Below are positions 1 to 6,749 of a stretch of 11,277 bases of DNA, one piece after another (the stretch's first letter is position 1; every line of letters starts with the position of its first letter). The translations under genes were made by a program, and so were the position numbers. The DNA lies in the NCBI GenBank assembly GCA_947372365.1, contig CANBTK010000022.1:1-11277 (forward strand), written 5' to 3'. The notes under the pieces were generated by a model. That model saw only the letters and a list, made by a program, of their open reading frames with translations. It was not told where the DNA came from and ran no database searches. The DNA is from Flavipsychrobacter stenotrophus. GTDB lineage: Bacteria; Bacteroidota; Bacteroidia; Chitinophagales; Chitinophagaceae.

Positions 1-1226
1 CCATTTTGTGCCCATATAATGTTGCCATACATAAGGTTTGCGAATTGCGACCAGCCGCCGCCCAGCGTAACACGGGTTTTGTTATGTGCATACTGTAGCG
101 AGAAAACCCCGCCATAGTAATAGTTATCCAGCCACAAGCGGCGAATAAGGTCAGTTTGGGTAGTAGTGTCGCCTTTGGGCGTAATGACGCTGCCAAGGCC
201 ATATGCGGCATAGCCCTCGCCTGTTTTGTACTCTTCATAGTACCCCTTGCCCCTGGTTAGGAAAAGGCCAGCGTGTCCGGTTAGTGAAGAAGAGAACTTG
301 TGGTCAGCAAATAACTGGTAGTAATTTTGCAGGTAGTTATCAGTCTGGTTGTTATAGAAAGTGCCGTCAGCCTTCATGCCCAGTTCATTATACCTCCTGT
401 TAGTAGAAAGCGAGTCCTGTGGTACGCCATTCCATGCCTGCCCGGTTTTTTCTGTGCCAGGCATAAACAGGAAGTGGAAAGAAGTATTGCTGTTAGGCGC
501 CCATCCTGCCGTAAACTGCATAGACTTTAAATCGCTTGCCGAGCGTTGTATGTAGCCATCAGAGCTTATTTTAGACAGGCGCACATCAAACTGCCAGCCA
601 CCTTTAAGCAGGCCTGTTCCGGCCGCCAGGGTGTTTTTAAAGGTATTAAAAGAGCCCGCGCTTGTGCTGTAGGTTACACCAGCAGTGTCCATCTGTTGCA
701 GGTTGCTGATGCTGATGGTGCCGCCAAATGCGCCTGCGCCGTTGGTCGATGTCCCTACGCCCCTTTGTATTTGTATGGAATTGGTAGACGATGCTATGTC
801 TGGTATATCCACGAAAAATGTGGCCTGCTCTTCAGGGTCATTAACCGGCATACCGTTAAATGTAACATTGATGCGCGTCGGGTCCGTGCCGCGTATGCGT
901 ATGCCGGTATAACCCACGCCGGCCCCGGCATCAGTATTCACCACTACCGACGGAGTGTATTGCAGCAGCATCGGCAAATCCTGCCCAAGGTTCATTTTAG
1001 CAATCTCAGCCTTTTTGAGGTCAGTTTTGGCAAAAGGCGAGTTGGCTGATGCCCTAAGGCTACGTACCTCTACCGGTTGTAGTTCATTAGTTTTTTTGGG
1101 TGCACTGGCAACCGTATCCGTAGTTTCATCATCATCGGTGCTATCAACAGCAGGCCTTGTTTGCGAATAGCCGCAAGTGGCGGTGGCAGCAGCGATGGCA
1201 GACAGGAAAAATAACTTTTTCAGCAT
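1..1226 (-). CDS. TonB-dependent outer-membrane receptor, N-terminal part, probably thiamine-related
   Basis: The reading frame is open from the ATG at 1226 to the left edge (408 complete codons), so the C-terminal part of the barrel is missing. The protein begins with a signal peptide (MLKKLFFLSAIAAATA, cleavage probably near residue 21). A TonB-box-like ELQPVEVRSL follows at about residues 48-57, then a plug domain to about residue 175 with the typical stretches LPMLLQYTPSVVV, GIRIRGTDPTRINVTFNG, QIQRGVGTSTNGAGAFGGTI. Aromatic, alternating barrel strands follow. There is no carboxypeptidase-regulatory-like extension before the plug. Such receptors import scarce ligands through the outer membrane using TonB/ExbBD energy. 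Substrate specificity is inferred only from the TPP riboswitch in the leader; thiamine or a precursor is most likely. The start is chosen for the signal peptide and the A-rich segment just upstream. Receptor class is confident; the ligand is an inference. Confidence 0.93.
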   Translation of the reverse strand, partial: MLKKLFFLSAIAAATATCGYSQTRPAVDSTDDDETTDTVASAPKKTNELQPVEVRSLRASANSPFAKTDLKKAEIAKMNLGQDLPMLLQYTPSVVVNTDAGAGVGYTGIRIRGTDPTRINVTFNGMPVNDPEEQATFFVDIPDIASSTNSIQIQRGVGTSTNGAGAFGGTISISNLQQMDTAGVTYSTSAGSFNTFKNTLAAGTGLLKGGWQFDVRLSKISSDGYIQRSASDLKSMQFTAGWAPNSNTSFHFLFMPGTEKTGQAWNGVPQDSLSTNRRYNELGMKADGTFYNNQTDNYLQNYYQLFADHKFSSSLTGHAGLFLTRGKGYYEEYKTGEGYAAYGLGSVITPKGDTTTQTDLIRRLWLDNYYYGGVFSLQYAHNKTRVTLGGGWSQFANLMYGNIIWAQN

Positions 1227-1360
1227 GGTTTTGCTTTTTAATGGTTATTTGGGGTGCCATCATATCCTGTGCCGATGCTTAATAGTAGGTAACAATAACA
1301 CATAGCTGTGTAGCCATTAGTTACGCCGCAAACCATTAATTCATAAAATCGCTGAAGTTG

Positions 1361-1435
1361 CAACTCCCTAACCGGCATTACCCGGTCCAGGTTCAGCGGG
1401 TATAATCTCAGCCTTTATATTCAGGCACCCCGTTT
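1361..1435 (-). promoter_or_regulatory. TPP riboswitch (THI element)
   Basis: Read on the minus strand, the conserved blocks of the TPP aptamer occur in order: GGGGUGCC, then GGCUGAGAUUAUACCC, then GCUGAACCUGGACCGG, then GUAAUGCCGGUUAGGGAGUU. The pairs expected for P1 (AAC with GUU), P2 (GGGU with ACCC), P3 (GCC with GGC) and P5 (CCGG with CCGG) are all present, as is the CUGAGA signature of the pyrimidine-sensing arm. It lies 135 bases upstream of the TonB receptor start and in the same orientation. TPP riboswitches normally lower expression when thiamine pyrophosphate is plentiful. No hairpin plus T-run is seen between aptamer and ATG, so control of translation is more likely than termination. 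Confidence 0.96.
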
Positions 1436-1457
1436 ACAATTAAAATTAATTGCGCTG

Positions 1458-1487
1458 CAAAGTTAGGCATCGGCACCCAATGTGCAA
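1458..1487 (-). promoter_or_regulatory. Bacteroidota-type promoter for the riboswitch-receptor transcript
   Basis: On the minus strand TTG (1487-1485) is followed after 19 bases by TAACTTTG (1465-1458), an exact match to the TTG-N19-TAnnTTTG arrangement of primary sigma promoters in this phylum. It places transcription start some 15-25 bases before the TPP aptamer, the correct order for a riboswitch leader. Confidence 0.75.
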
Positions 1488-1624
1488 GTATTTTTTTCAA
1501 GAAAGGCCATATTGCCCCTGTGTTATTGGTGGGTGGCACCATCGCACATAAATCAATGTACAAACATCAATATGGCGATATATTATATGGGTTAACAATT
1601 TTTTAAAGTAAAATTAAAATTCCG

Positions 1625-1632
1625 TAGTTTTG
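1625..1632 (+). promoter_or_regulatory. -7 element (TAGTTTTG) for the first secreted paralog
   Basis: TAGTTTTG matches TAnnTTTG exactly; the -33 region is only T-rich (1599-1604) without a clear TTG. Predicted transcription start is near 1639, about 33 bases before the ATG at 1672. It overlaps the TTG at 1630 that would otherwise extend the reading frame, which argues against that upstream start. Confidence 0.6.
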
Positions 1633-1671
1633 ATGTTCCTATTCAAATTTTTTTATAAAAACAAACTTAAA

Positions 1672-3618
1672 ATGAAAAAAACTTTTGCTTTTTTGGCATT
1701 GGCTGCAAGCCTTGCCGTTAGTACACGCGGCACGTCCCAGGTAATCTACTCCGAGGACTTTGAAGGCGTTACATTCCCTGCACTGCCTTCAGGATGGTCG
1801 CAAAACGTAACCCCTAACGACTCTGTTGGCTGGAATTCAGGCGACAACACTACCCTTGGCTCTACTTCTTTTAATATGAACTCCCACACAAAGTTTGCAG
1901 GTGTTAATGATGACTCCCATCAATTTGCAAGCAATGGCGATATACTTTTAAAATCAGGCACTTTCAGCCTTGCAACTGCAACTGCCCCTTACCTTTCTTT
2001 CGATTGTTGCTTCTTAAAAGGCACTTACGGTGGCTTTACTGAAGCTGGTACAGTTGAGGTTTCTTACGATGGTGGCTCTACATGGGCAGTTGTTTCTACA
2101 CTTGCTGCCAATACATCATTATGGTGGGAGCCCCGCTACATTGACCTGAGTGCTGCCGCTGGCCACTCAAGCGTTATGCTCGGTTTCCGTTACAAAGACA
2201 ATACCGGTTGGTTATATGGTTTCGCAGTTGACAACATATCTGTATTTGTACCGCCAGCAGCCGACCTCGGCCTTACTTCTATAGCTCCTATGTCAGGCAC
2301 ACCACAGTCTTATGGCGTTGGTGGCAGCAATATCACTATGTCAGGTTCAGTATTTAACTACGGTGCAACCCCGGTTACTTCCTACAATGTAAACTATGTG
2401 TTTAACGGCGGTTCTGTAGTTACCAGCACTATTACAGGCAGCGTTGCGCCATTCTCAGCAGGTACATTTACAGCTACGCCTGTTACTTTGCCTACAGCAA
2501 ATGGCTCTTATCCTATCCGTATGTGGGTTTCATTAAGCGGCGACGCTAATGCAACTAACGATACAAGCGCAAGGGATACACTGACAACGGTTTCATTCAT
2601 GCCTACCAAGAAATTGGTAATGGAAGAAGGTACAGGCACATGGTGCGGCTGGTGCGTTCGCGGTATTGTATATATGGATTCTTTGAGGACTCTTTATGGC
2701 AGCAATGTAAGCCTTGTTGCAGTGCATAACGGCGACCCAATGACTGTTACAGCTTACGATGCATGGATGGGCACTAAAATTACAGGTTACCCTTCAGTTG
2801 TTGTTGACCGTACTTTTGTTGGCGACCCAAGCGACCTGTTAACTATTTATAATGCACACCACTCTGATTTCGGTTTTGCCGATATCACTGCTACTGCTAC
2901 GCTTACTTCTACATCAGTTTCTGTTGCTGCAAGCGTAAAGCCAGCACTTAACATGACAGGCGACTACCGCCTTGCATTAGTTTTGACTGAAGATGGCGTA
3001 CACGGTACTGGTACTACATGGGACCAGCATAACTACTACAGCGGCTCTACTACTAATTTCTTAAGCGGTGGTGGTGTAAACTACAACACTCAGCCTGGCA
3101 CTATCCTTGCTGCTAATATCCGTTATGAGCACGTTGCACGTTCTATTACTCCGGGTGTATCTGGTAGCTCTGCTTCTGCATTGCCTGCTAGCATGACAGC
3201 TGGTACTACTTACCCAGTTACTTTAACTGGTAGCGTTGCTGCTGGTTGGAACCTGAACTATATGCATGGCATCGTTCTGCTGATAGACAACGCAACCGGC
3301 AAAGTATTGAACAGCCAAAACATGAAGTTCTCTCTTGGTGTAGAAAACGTTGCTTCAACACTTGAAGGCGTTAACATTTTCCCTAACCCGGCTACATCTT
3401 CAGCTTTTGTACAGTTCAACTTATTGAATGCTTCAAAAGTAGGCATCGAAGTATCTGACGTTATGGGCCGTGTTTTAAGCACAATGCCAACAACTGAATA
3501 CACCGCAGGCAACCAGCAGGTTGAAATCGCTACTGGCAACCTTGCCGCTGGCCTTTACAACGTAAAAGTGGTTACCGAAACTGGCACAGCAACAGTGCGC
3601 CTTACAGTTATTAAATAA
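1672..3618 (+). CDS. Secreted Omp28-like thioredoxin-fold protein with T9SS type A sorting domain (paralog 1)
   Basis: This is a 648-residue protein. A signal peptide covers roughly residues 1-22 (MKKTFAFLALAASLAV). Residues about 24-194 resemble the choice-of-anchor J/MAM-like jelly roll, opening with SEDFEG and closing with GFAVDNISVFVP. Residues about 198-305 form a CARDB-like beta domain. From about 310 an Omp28-related thioredoxin-like region begins with GTGTWCGWCVRG; Cys325 and Cys328 form a CxxC pair, and a cis-Pro-like GYPSVVVD follows about 50 residues later. The last 80 or so residues (GVENV, then NIFPNPA, ending LTVIK) are a T9SS sorting domain. The protein is therefore predicted to be exported by Sec, then passed across the outer membrane and attached or released by the T9SS. 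A redox or disulfide role is suggested by WCGWC but not proven. The in-frame TTG at 1630 was rejected because it lies inside the promoter and precedes no signal peptide. Confidence 0.92.
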   Translation: MKKTFAFLALAASLAVSTRGTSQVIYSEDFEGVTFPALPSGWSQNVTPNDSVGWNSGDNTTLGSTSFNMNSHTKFAGVNDDSHQFASNGDILLKSGTFSLATATAPYLSFDCCFLKGTYGGFTEAGTVEVSYDGGSTWAVVSTLAANTSLWWEPRYIDLSAAAGHSSVMLGFRYKDNTGWLYGFAVDNISVFVPPAADLGLTSIAPMSGTPQSYGVGGSNITMSGSVFNYGATPVTSYNVNYVFNGGSVVTSTITGSVAPFSAGTFTATPVTLPTANGSYPIRMWVSLSGDANATNDTSARDTLTTVSFMPTKKLVMEEGTGTWCGWCVRGIVYMDSLRTLYGSNVSLVAVHNGDPMTVTAYDAWMGTKITGYPSVVVDRTFVGDPSDLLTIYNAHHSDFGFADITATATLTSTSVSVAASVKPALNMTGDYRLALVLTEDGVHGTGTTWDQHNYYSGSTTNFLSGGGVNYNTQPGTILAANIRYEHVARSITPGVSGSSASALPASMTAGTTYPVTLTGSVAAGWNLNYMHGIVLLIDNATGKVLNSQNMKFSLGVENVASTLEGVNIFPNPATSSAFVQFNLLNASKVGIEVSDVMGRVLSTMPTTEYTAGNQQVEIATGNLAAGLYNVKVVTETGTATVRLTVIK

Positions 3619-3639
3619 ATAGAAATTAATTTTATGCTT

Positions 3640-3679
3640 AAAAGGCTGCTCCTGAACGGGGCAGCCTTTTTTGTTTTTG
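3640..3679 (+). terminator. Intrinsic terminator after paralog 1
   Basis: AAAAGGCTGC (3640-3649) pairs perfectly with GCAGCCTTTT (3661-3670). The stem can extend inward by one wobble and two GC pairs to leave the loop TGAAC. TTGTTTTTG follows. It lies 22 bases after the stop codon and separates the two paralogs into independent transcripts. Confidence 0.9.
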
Positions 3680-3737
3680 TGCCTGAAATGGCAGCCAGCC
3701 ATGGTTGTTTATAGTAATAAATTATTTTTCAGAAACG

Positions 3738-3768
3738 TATGTTTGTATTTGGGTTTTCATTACATTTG
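3738..3768 (+). promoter_or_regulatory. Candidate promoter for paralog 2
   Basis: Two exact TAnnTTTG matches occur: TATGTTTG (3738-3745) and TACATTTG (3761-3768). The TTTG of the first may act as the -33 element of the second, though the 15-base spacing is shorter than usual. Both lie between the preceding terminator and the ATG at 3811, and both overlap the N-terminal extension from 3739, which is therefore unlikely to be translated. Confidence 0.5.
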
Positions 3769-3810
3769 TTTCCTCAAACCAAAGACTTAAACCTTTCTAA
3801 AACAAAAAAA

Positions 3811-5802
3811 ATGAAAAAACTATTACTATGTTTTGCTGTTGCAGCCATGGGTGTTAGCGTAAATAGCTATGCTCAGATGTCGCAGGATTTTGAAGCTTCT
3901 GGTACTGCATTGCCTACGGGCTGGGCTGATGCCCACGTAGGCATGGGTAACGGCTGGCAGGTACACACCGGTGGCGATTTAACAATCTTAGCATCAGCCG
4001 GTGCCGTAATTCCTTCGCATACCAATTTTGCGTACGTTAATGACCAGGCAGCGCATAACAACTACCCTGCTAAGTTGTCATCAGGTACTTTTACCCTTAC
4101 ATCAGGCATGTTCCTGGTTTATGACTATTGGTTCCCACAATACCGCCTTACTGCTACCGGCAGGAGGGAAACTGGTTGGGTTGAATTGTCAACTGATGGC
4201 GGTTCTACATATTCAACTGTTGATTCAGTTGTAGCTTTTTCTGGTGGCTGGAAAACAAAAGGCGTTGCCATTACTGCTACAGCTTCTACCAATTGCAAAC
4301 TGCGTTTCTGCTATAGCGATAACAGGATTAATGCAACTGACACTGCTGGTATCATTGGTATCGGTATTGACAATATTAAAGTGGTTGTGCCACCAGCTAG
4401 CGAAATTGCGCTTACTGCTGTTACGCCTATCGCCGGCAATCCGGCTAACGACTTCCAGCTTGTTGGCGGTACGGTAACTTTTGGTGGTACAGTTTTAAAC
4501 AACGGCGGCACTACAATTACTGGTTTCACAGCTGGTTACAAGGTAGGTAGCGGTTCTTTTGTAAGCGGTGCTGTTACTGGCTTATCTATAGCTCCATTTA
4601 CTTCTGGTACATTCAGTTGCACTACCCCTTATTCTGTGACTACATTAGGTTCACAGGCAACAACAATATTTGTAAGGGCAACAGGCGATGCGGTATTTAC
4701 TAATGATACCCTTTCTACTGCTGTAAGCGGCGTATCTTCTTTCCCAACCAAAAGGCCTTTCTTCGAAGAGCCAACAGGTACATGGTGCGGCTGGTGTGTT
4801 CGCGGTATCGTTTACATGGATTCTATTTGGAGGGCTAAGAAAGGTTTCGTTTCTGTAGTTTCAGTACACAACAGTGACCCTATGCAGTCAGAAAATGCAC
4901 AGACAGCAAGCTATGACAACTTGATGGGCACAATCATCAGTGGTTACCCAGGATTGGTTGCTGACCGTTTATTCGATGCTGGTGGCCCTCAAAATGCATT
5001 TACATATTTCAATGCATTGTCTACTTGGTATGGTTTCGCTGATGTAACGCTTACTACAACTGCTATTGGTGGCGTAGTAAATGCGACAGCTAAAGTTACT
5101 CCTACAACAAATTTGAGCGGAGATTACCGTCTTGAATTAATACTTACTGAAGACAGGGTACACGGCACTGCAACTGGCTACGACCAGCACAATTATTACA
5201 ATGGCGGTAGTGCAGGAGCAATGCAAAATACTGAATACAATTTCGTGACTTTGCCAGGTACTATCCCAGCAGCGCAGATGTATTATGATTTTGTTGCCCG
5301 TTACACAGTGCCTGACTTAGCTAGCTCACCTAATGGCGTTGCCGGTAGCTTACCTGCTACTATGACATCTGGCACTTCTTACACATACTCATTCACTCCT
5401 GTTACCCTTGCATCTACATGGGCTAGCAATAAAATGCGTGCAGTTGTTCTTTTAATTGATAATAACACAGCGAGCACAACTTATGGCATGGTTTTAAATA
5501 GCTTTGAATCAAAGTGGGCTGTAGGTGTAGAAAACGTAGCAGCTGGTATCAAAGGCGGCCGTATCTTCCCTAACCCAGCTACAGAAGAAGCTAACGTGGT
5601 ATTTGACCTGGAAAATGATGCAAATGTTGCTATCACCGTTTATGACGCTGTAGGCCGTATGATGTACACTTCTACTCAGGCAATGAGCAATGGCGAGCAG
5701 CATGTAACACTTCCTGTAGCTAATTTCGCTACTGGCGTTTACAATGTTGTTATCTCTACTGGCAACGGTTCAGTTTCTGAGCGTTTCTCAGTTGTAAGGT
5801 AG
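3811..5802 (+). CDS. Secreted Omp28-like thioredoxin-fold protein with T9SS type A sorting domain (paralog 2)
   Basis: This 663-residue protein has the same architecture as the gene before it. A signal peptide ends in SYA-Q (residues 1-22). A jelly-roll domain runs from SQDFEASG to GIDNIKVVVP (about 24-194), followed by a CARDB-like segment (about 196-308). An Omp28-like thioredoxin region contains GTWCGWCVRGIVYMDS, with Cys326 and Cys329. A T9SS sorting domain (about 572-663) carries RIFPNPA and ends RFSVVR. Long stretches match paralog 1, for example the block around CxxC and GDYRL-LTED-VHGT-DQHNYY, so the pair arose by tandem duplication. Differences include SENAQ inserted before the SYDNLMGTIISGYPG segment. 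The start at 3811 is preceded by a run of A residues and gives a clean signal peptide; the upstream ATG at 3739 falls inside the promoter candidates. Export and surface localisation are well supported; the substrate is unknown. Confidence 0.92.
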   Translation: MKKLLLCFAVAAMGVSVNSYAQMSQDFEASGTALPTGWADAHVGMGNGWQVHTGGDLTILASAGAVIPSHTNFAYVNDQAAHNNYPAKLSSGTFTLTSGMFLVYDYWFPQYRLTATGRRETGWVELSTDGGSTYSTVDSVVAFSGGWKTKGVAITATASTNCKLRFCYSDNRINATDTAGIIGIGIDNIKVVVPPASEIALTAVTPIAGNPANDFQLVGGTVTFGGTVLNNGGTTITGFTAGYKVGSGSFVSGAVTGLSIAPFTSGTFSCTTPYSVTTLGSQATTIFVRATGDAVFTNDTLSTAVSGVSSFPTKRPFFEEPTGTWCGWCVRGIVYMDSIWRAKKGFVSVVSVHNSDPMQSENAQTASYDNLMGTIISGYPGLVADRLFDAGGPQNAFTYFNALSTWYGFADVTLTTTAIGGVVNATAKVTPTTNLSGDYRLELILTEDRVHGTATGYDQHNYYNGGSAGAMQNTEYNFVTLPGTIPAAQMYYDFVARYTVPDLASSPNGVAGSLPATMTSGTSYTYSFTPVTLASTWASNKMRAVVLLIDNNTASTTYGMVLNSFESKWAVGVENVAAGIKGGRIFPNPATEEANVVFDLENDANVAITVYDAVGRMMYTSTQAMSNGEQHVTLPVANFATGVYNVVISTGNGSVSERFSVVR

Positions 5803-5828
5803 TTGACAAAATAGTACTTATTATAACC

Positions 5829-5860
5829 AGCAGGCTGCCCGCAAGGCAGCCTGCTTTTTT
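5829..5860 (+). terminator. Intrinsic terminator after paralog 2
   Basis: AGCAGGCTGCC (5829-5839) and GGCAGCCTGCT (5845-5855) form a perfect 11-bp stem around the loop CGCAA, with an unbroken run of six T (5855-5860). It lies 26 bases after the stop codon. Confidence 0.93.
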
Positions 5861-6084
5861 ATGCCAGGCACAGCAAAATAGCAGTGGCTTGGTGCTTCTC
5901 TGCCACCCGCTTTGCGCTGTATCAAATGAGCCCTAAAAGGCAGAATTGCAATGAGGTTATTGGGTTACATTATACCATTGGCTGGTCAAAAATCGGCATA
6001 GTCCGGAGGGCTTATGCCGATTGAACATAAAAAGCGGTATCAGTATAAATTTGAACACAAAAGTAAACGCAGCATAGCTATTCC
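5861..6084. other. Intergenic stretch without a recognisable gene
   Basis: No open frame of useful length with a plausible start is visible on either strand. The only clear structure is the hairpin at 5991-6022. The composition resembles ordinary intergenic DNA of this genome. Confidence 0.6.
5991..6022. repeat. 10-bp inverted repeat (hairpin)
   Basis: AATCGGCATA (5991-6000) and TATGCCGATT (6013-6022) are exact reverse complements around a 12-base loop GTCCGGAGGGCT. No T-run follows on either side, so it is not an evident terminator. It may be a repeat remnant or a protein-binding site. Confidence 0.7.
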
Positions 6085-6093
6085 CTTGGAAGG
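6085..6093. repeat. Left 9-bp direct repeat (putative target-site duplication)
   Basis: CTTGGAAGG is identical to 6332-6340 and directly abuts the left terminal inverted repeat of the fold-back element. Confidence 0.75.
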
Positions 6094-6331
6094 CTACCGT
6101 GTACCCATATCTTTTTGATGGTATTATTATCACGCAATGCTCCGTAGGCGCTATCGCTTTGTAGATATAAAATACGCATTATAGCTGTTCCTCCGGAGGA
6201 GGTACCCAATTTTGCATGGTATTGGGTAGCTCCTAAGGAGCACAGAACTTTAAAAAATGGCTTGGCTACAAAGCGGAAACCCCTGCGGGGCAGTACAAAT
6301 TATAACAAAATAACTTGTGGGTACACGGTAG
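6094..6331. mobile_element. MITE-like fold-back element, 238 bp, non-coding
   Basis: The termini CTACCGTGTACCCA (6094-6107) and TGGGTACACGGTAG (6318-6331) are perfect 14-bp inverted repeats, flanked by the 9-bp direct repeat CTTGGAAGG. Two more exact inverted pairs are nested symmetrically inside: CGCTTTGTAG (6155-6164) with CTACAAAGCG (6266-6275), and TACCCAAT (6203-6210) with ATTGGGTA (6221-6228). The centre is near 6215. The two halves also correspond where they are not identical, including four short GC-rich palindromes: GCTCCGTAGGCGC (6139-6151), TCCTCCGGAGGA (6189-6200), GCTCCTAAGGAGC (6229-6241), CCCCTGCGGGG (6280-6290). No ORF is present, so any movement would need a transposase in trans. 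The family is not identified. Confidence 0.8.
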
Positions 6332-6340
6332 CTTGGAAGG
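6332..6340. repeat. Right 9-bp direct repeat (putative target-site duplication)
   Basis: CTTGGAAGG is the exact match of 6085-6093 on the other side of the fold-back element. Removing the element and one copy leaves a continuous pre-insertion sequence. Confidence 0.75.
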
Positions 6341-6749
6341 ATGCCTGCAAAGGCACGAGCGAAGCTCTGACGGTATGTTCACATGCCGAAGTTTGGTGTA
6401 AAATTGGGCTTAAATATGAATAGCCGCGGGCGAAACCCACGGTATATGTATATTTGGCTTAATGCCATTTTGCCAGGCCTTGCTTGTGCAGAACACGATA
6501 GCGGAGGGTGCAGTCCAAAGGCACAGTAGAAGCTGTCAACAAAAGGGGTTTCGAGCCAATTTTACCTGATATTTACCACCTGCTTTAAGAACAAAAAGGC
6601 GCTATAACGCCATTTTCATAAAAATATTGTCCTTACGGGGCCTTTCAGGCATGAAATTTGTTAAAGAATATTTATACTCATTGGTTTTGACTAGTTTTTT
6701 TTGGAAAGGACAATGAAATTTAATAATTTGCAACAATAAATTTAAGAGG
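6341..6749. other. Gene-free stretch with degenerate repeats
   Basis: No supported ORF is seen. There is an imperfect direct repeat: AAAGGCACGAGCGAAGCTC near 6349-6367 resembles AAAGGCACAGTAGAAGCTG near 6518-6536. There is also a palindrome at 6424-6442 and a weak hairpin GGCG-ctataa-CGCC at 6598-6611. The last 80 bases are AT-rich and must hold the promoter of the gene at 6750; the closest -7-like string is TAATTTG (6724-6730), one base shorter than consensus. Confidence 0.5.
6424..6442. repeat. Imperfect GC-rich palindrome
   Basis: CCGCGGG (6424-6430) faces CCCACGG (6436-6442) across the loop CGAAA, with one mismatch that becomes a G-U pair when transcribed from the minus strand. It resembles a short dispersed palindromic intergenic repeat, but only one copy is in the window. 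Confidence 0.5.

Noticed and set aside
203..1170. Several plus-strand ORFs of 64-167 codons opposite the TonB receptor
   Set aside because: They lie antisense to a frame with clear plug-domain motifs, show low-complexity shadow composition (many Cys, Arg, His) and have no signal or family features.
1630..1671. N-terminal extension of paralog 1 from a TTG at 1630
   Set aside because: The TTG is the end of the TAGTTTTG promoter element; the ATG at 1672 gives a proper signal peptide.
3258..3702. Minus-strand ORFs over the end of paralog 1
   Set aside because: They are antisense to the conserved T9SS sorting domain and cross its terminator; no recognisable protein features.
3739..3810. N-terminal extension of paralog 2 from the ATG at 3739
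   Set aside because: It overlaps two TAnnTTTG matches, and the signal peptide starts at 3811.
5861..6749. Possible decayed transposase or other pseudogene
   Set aside because: No stretch of translated sequence in any frame resembles a protein family; only structured repeats can be supported.
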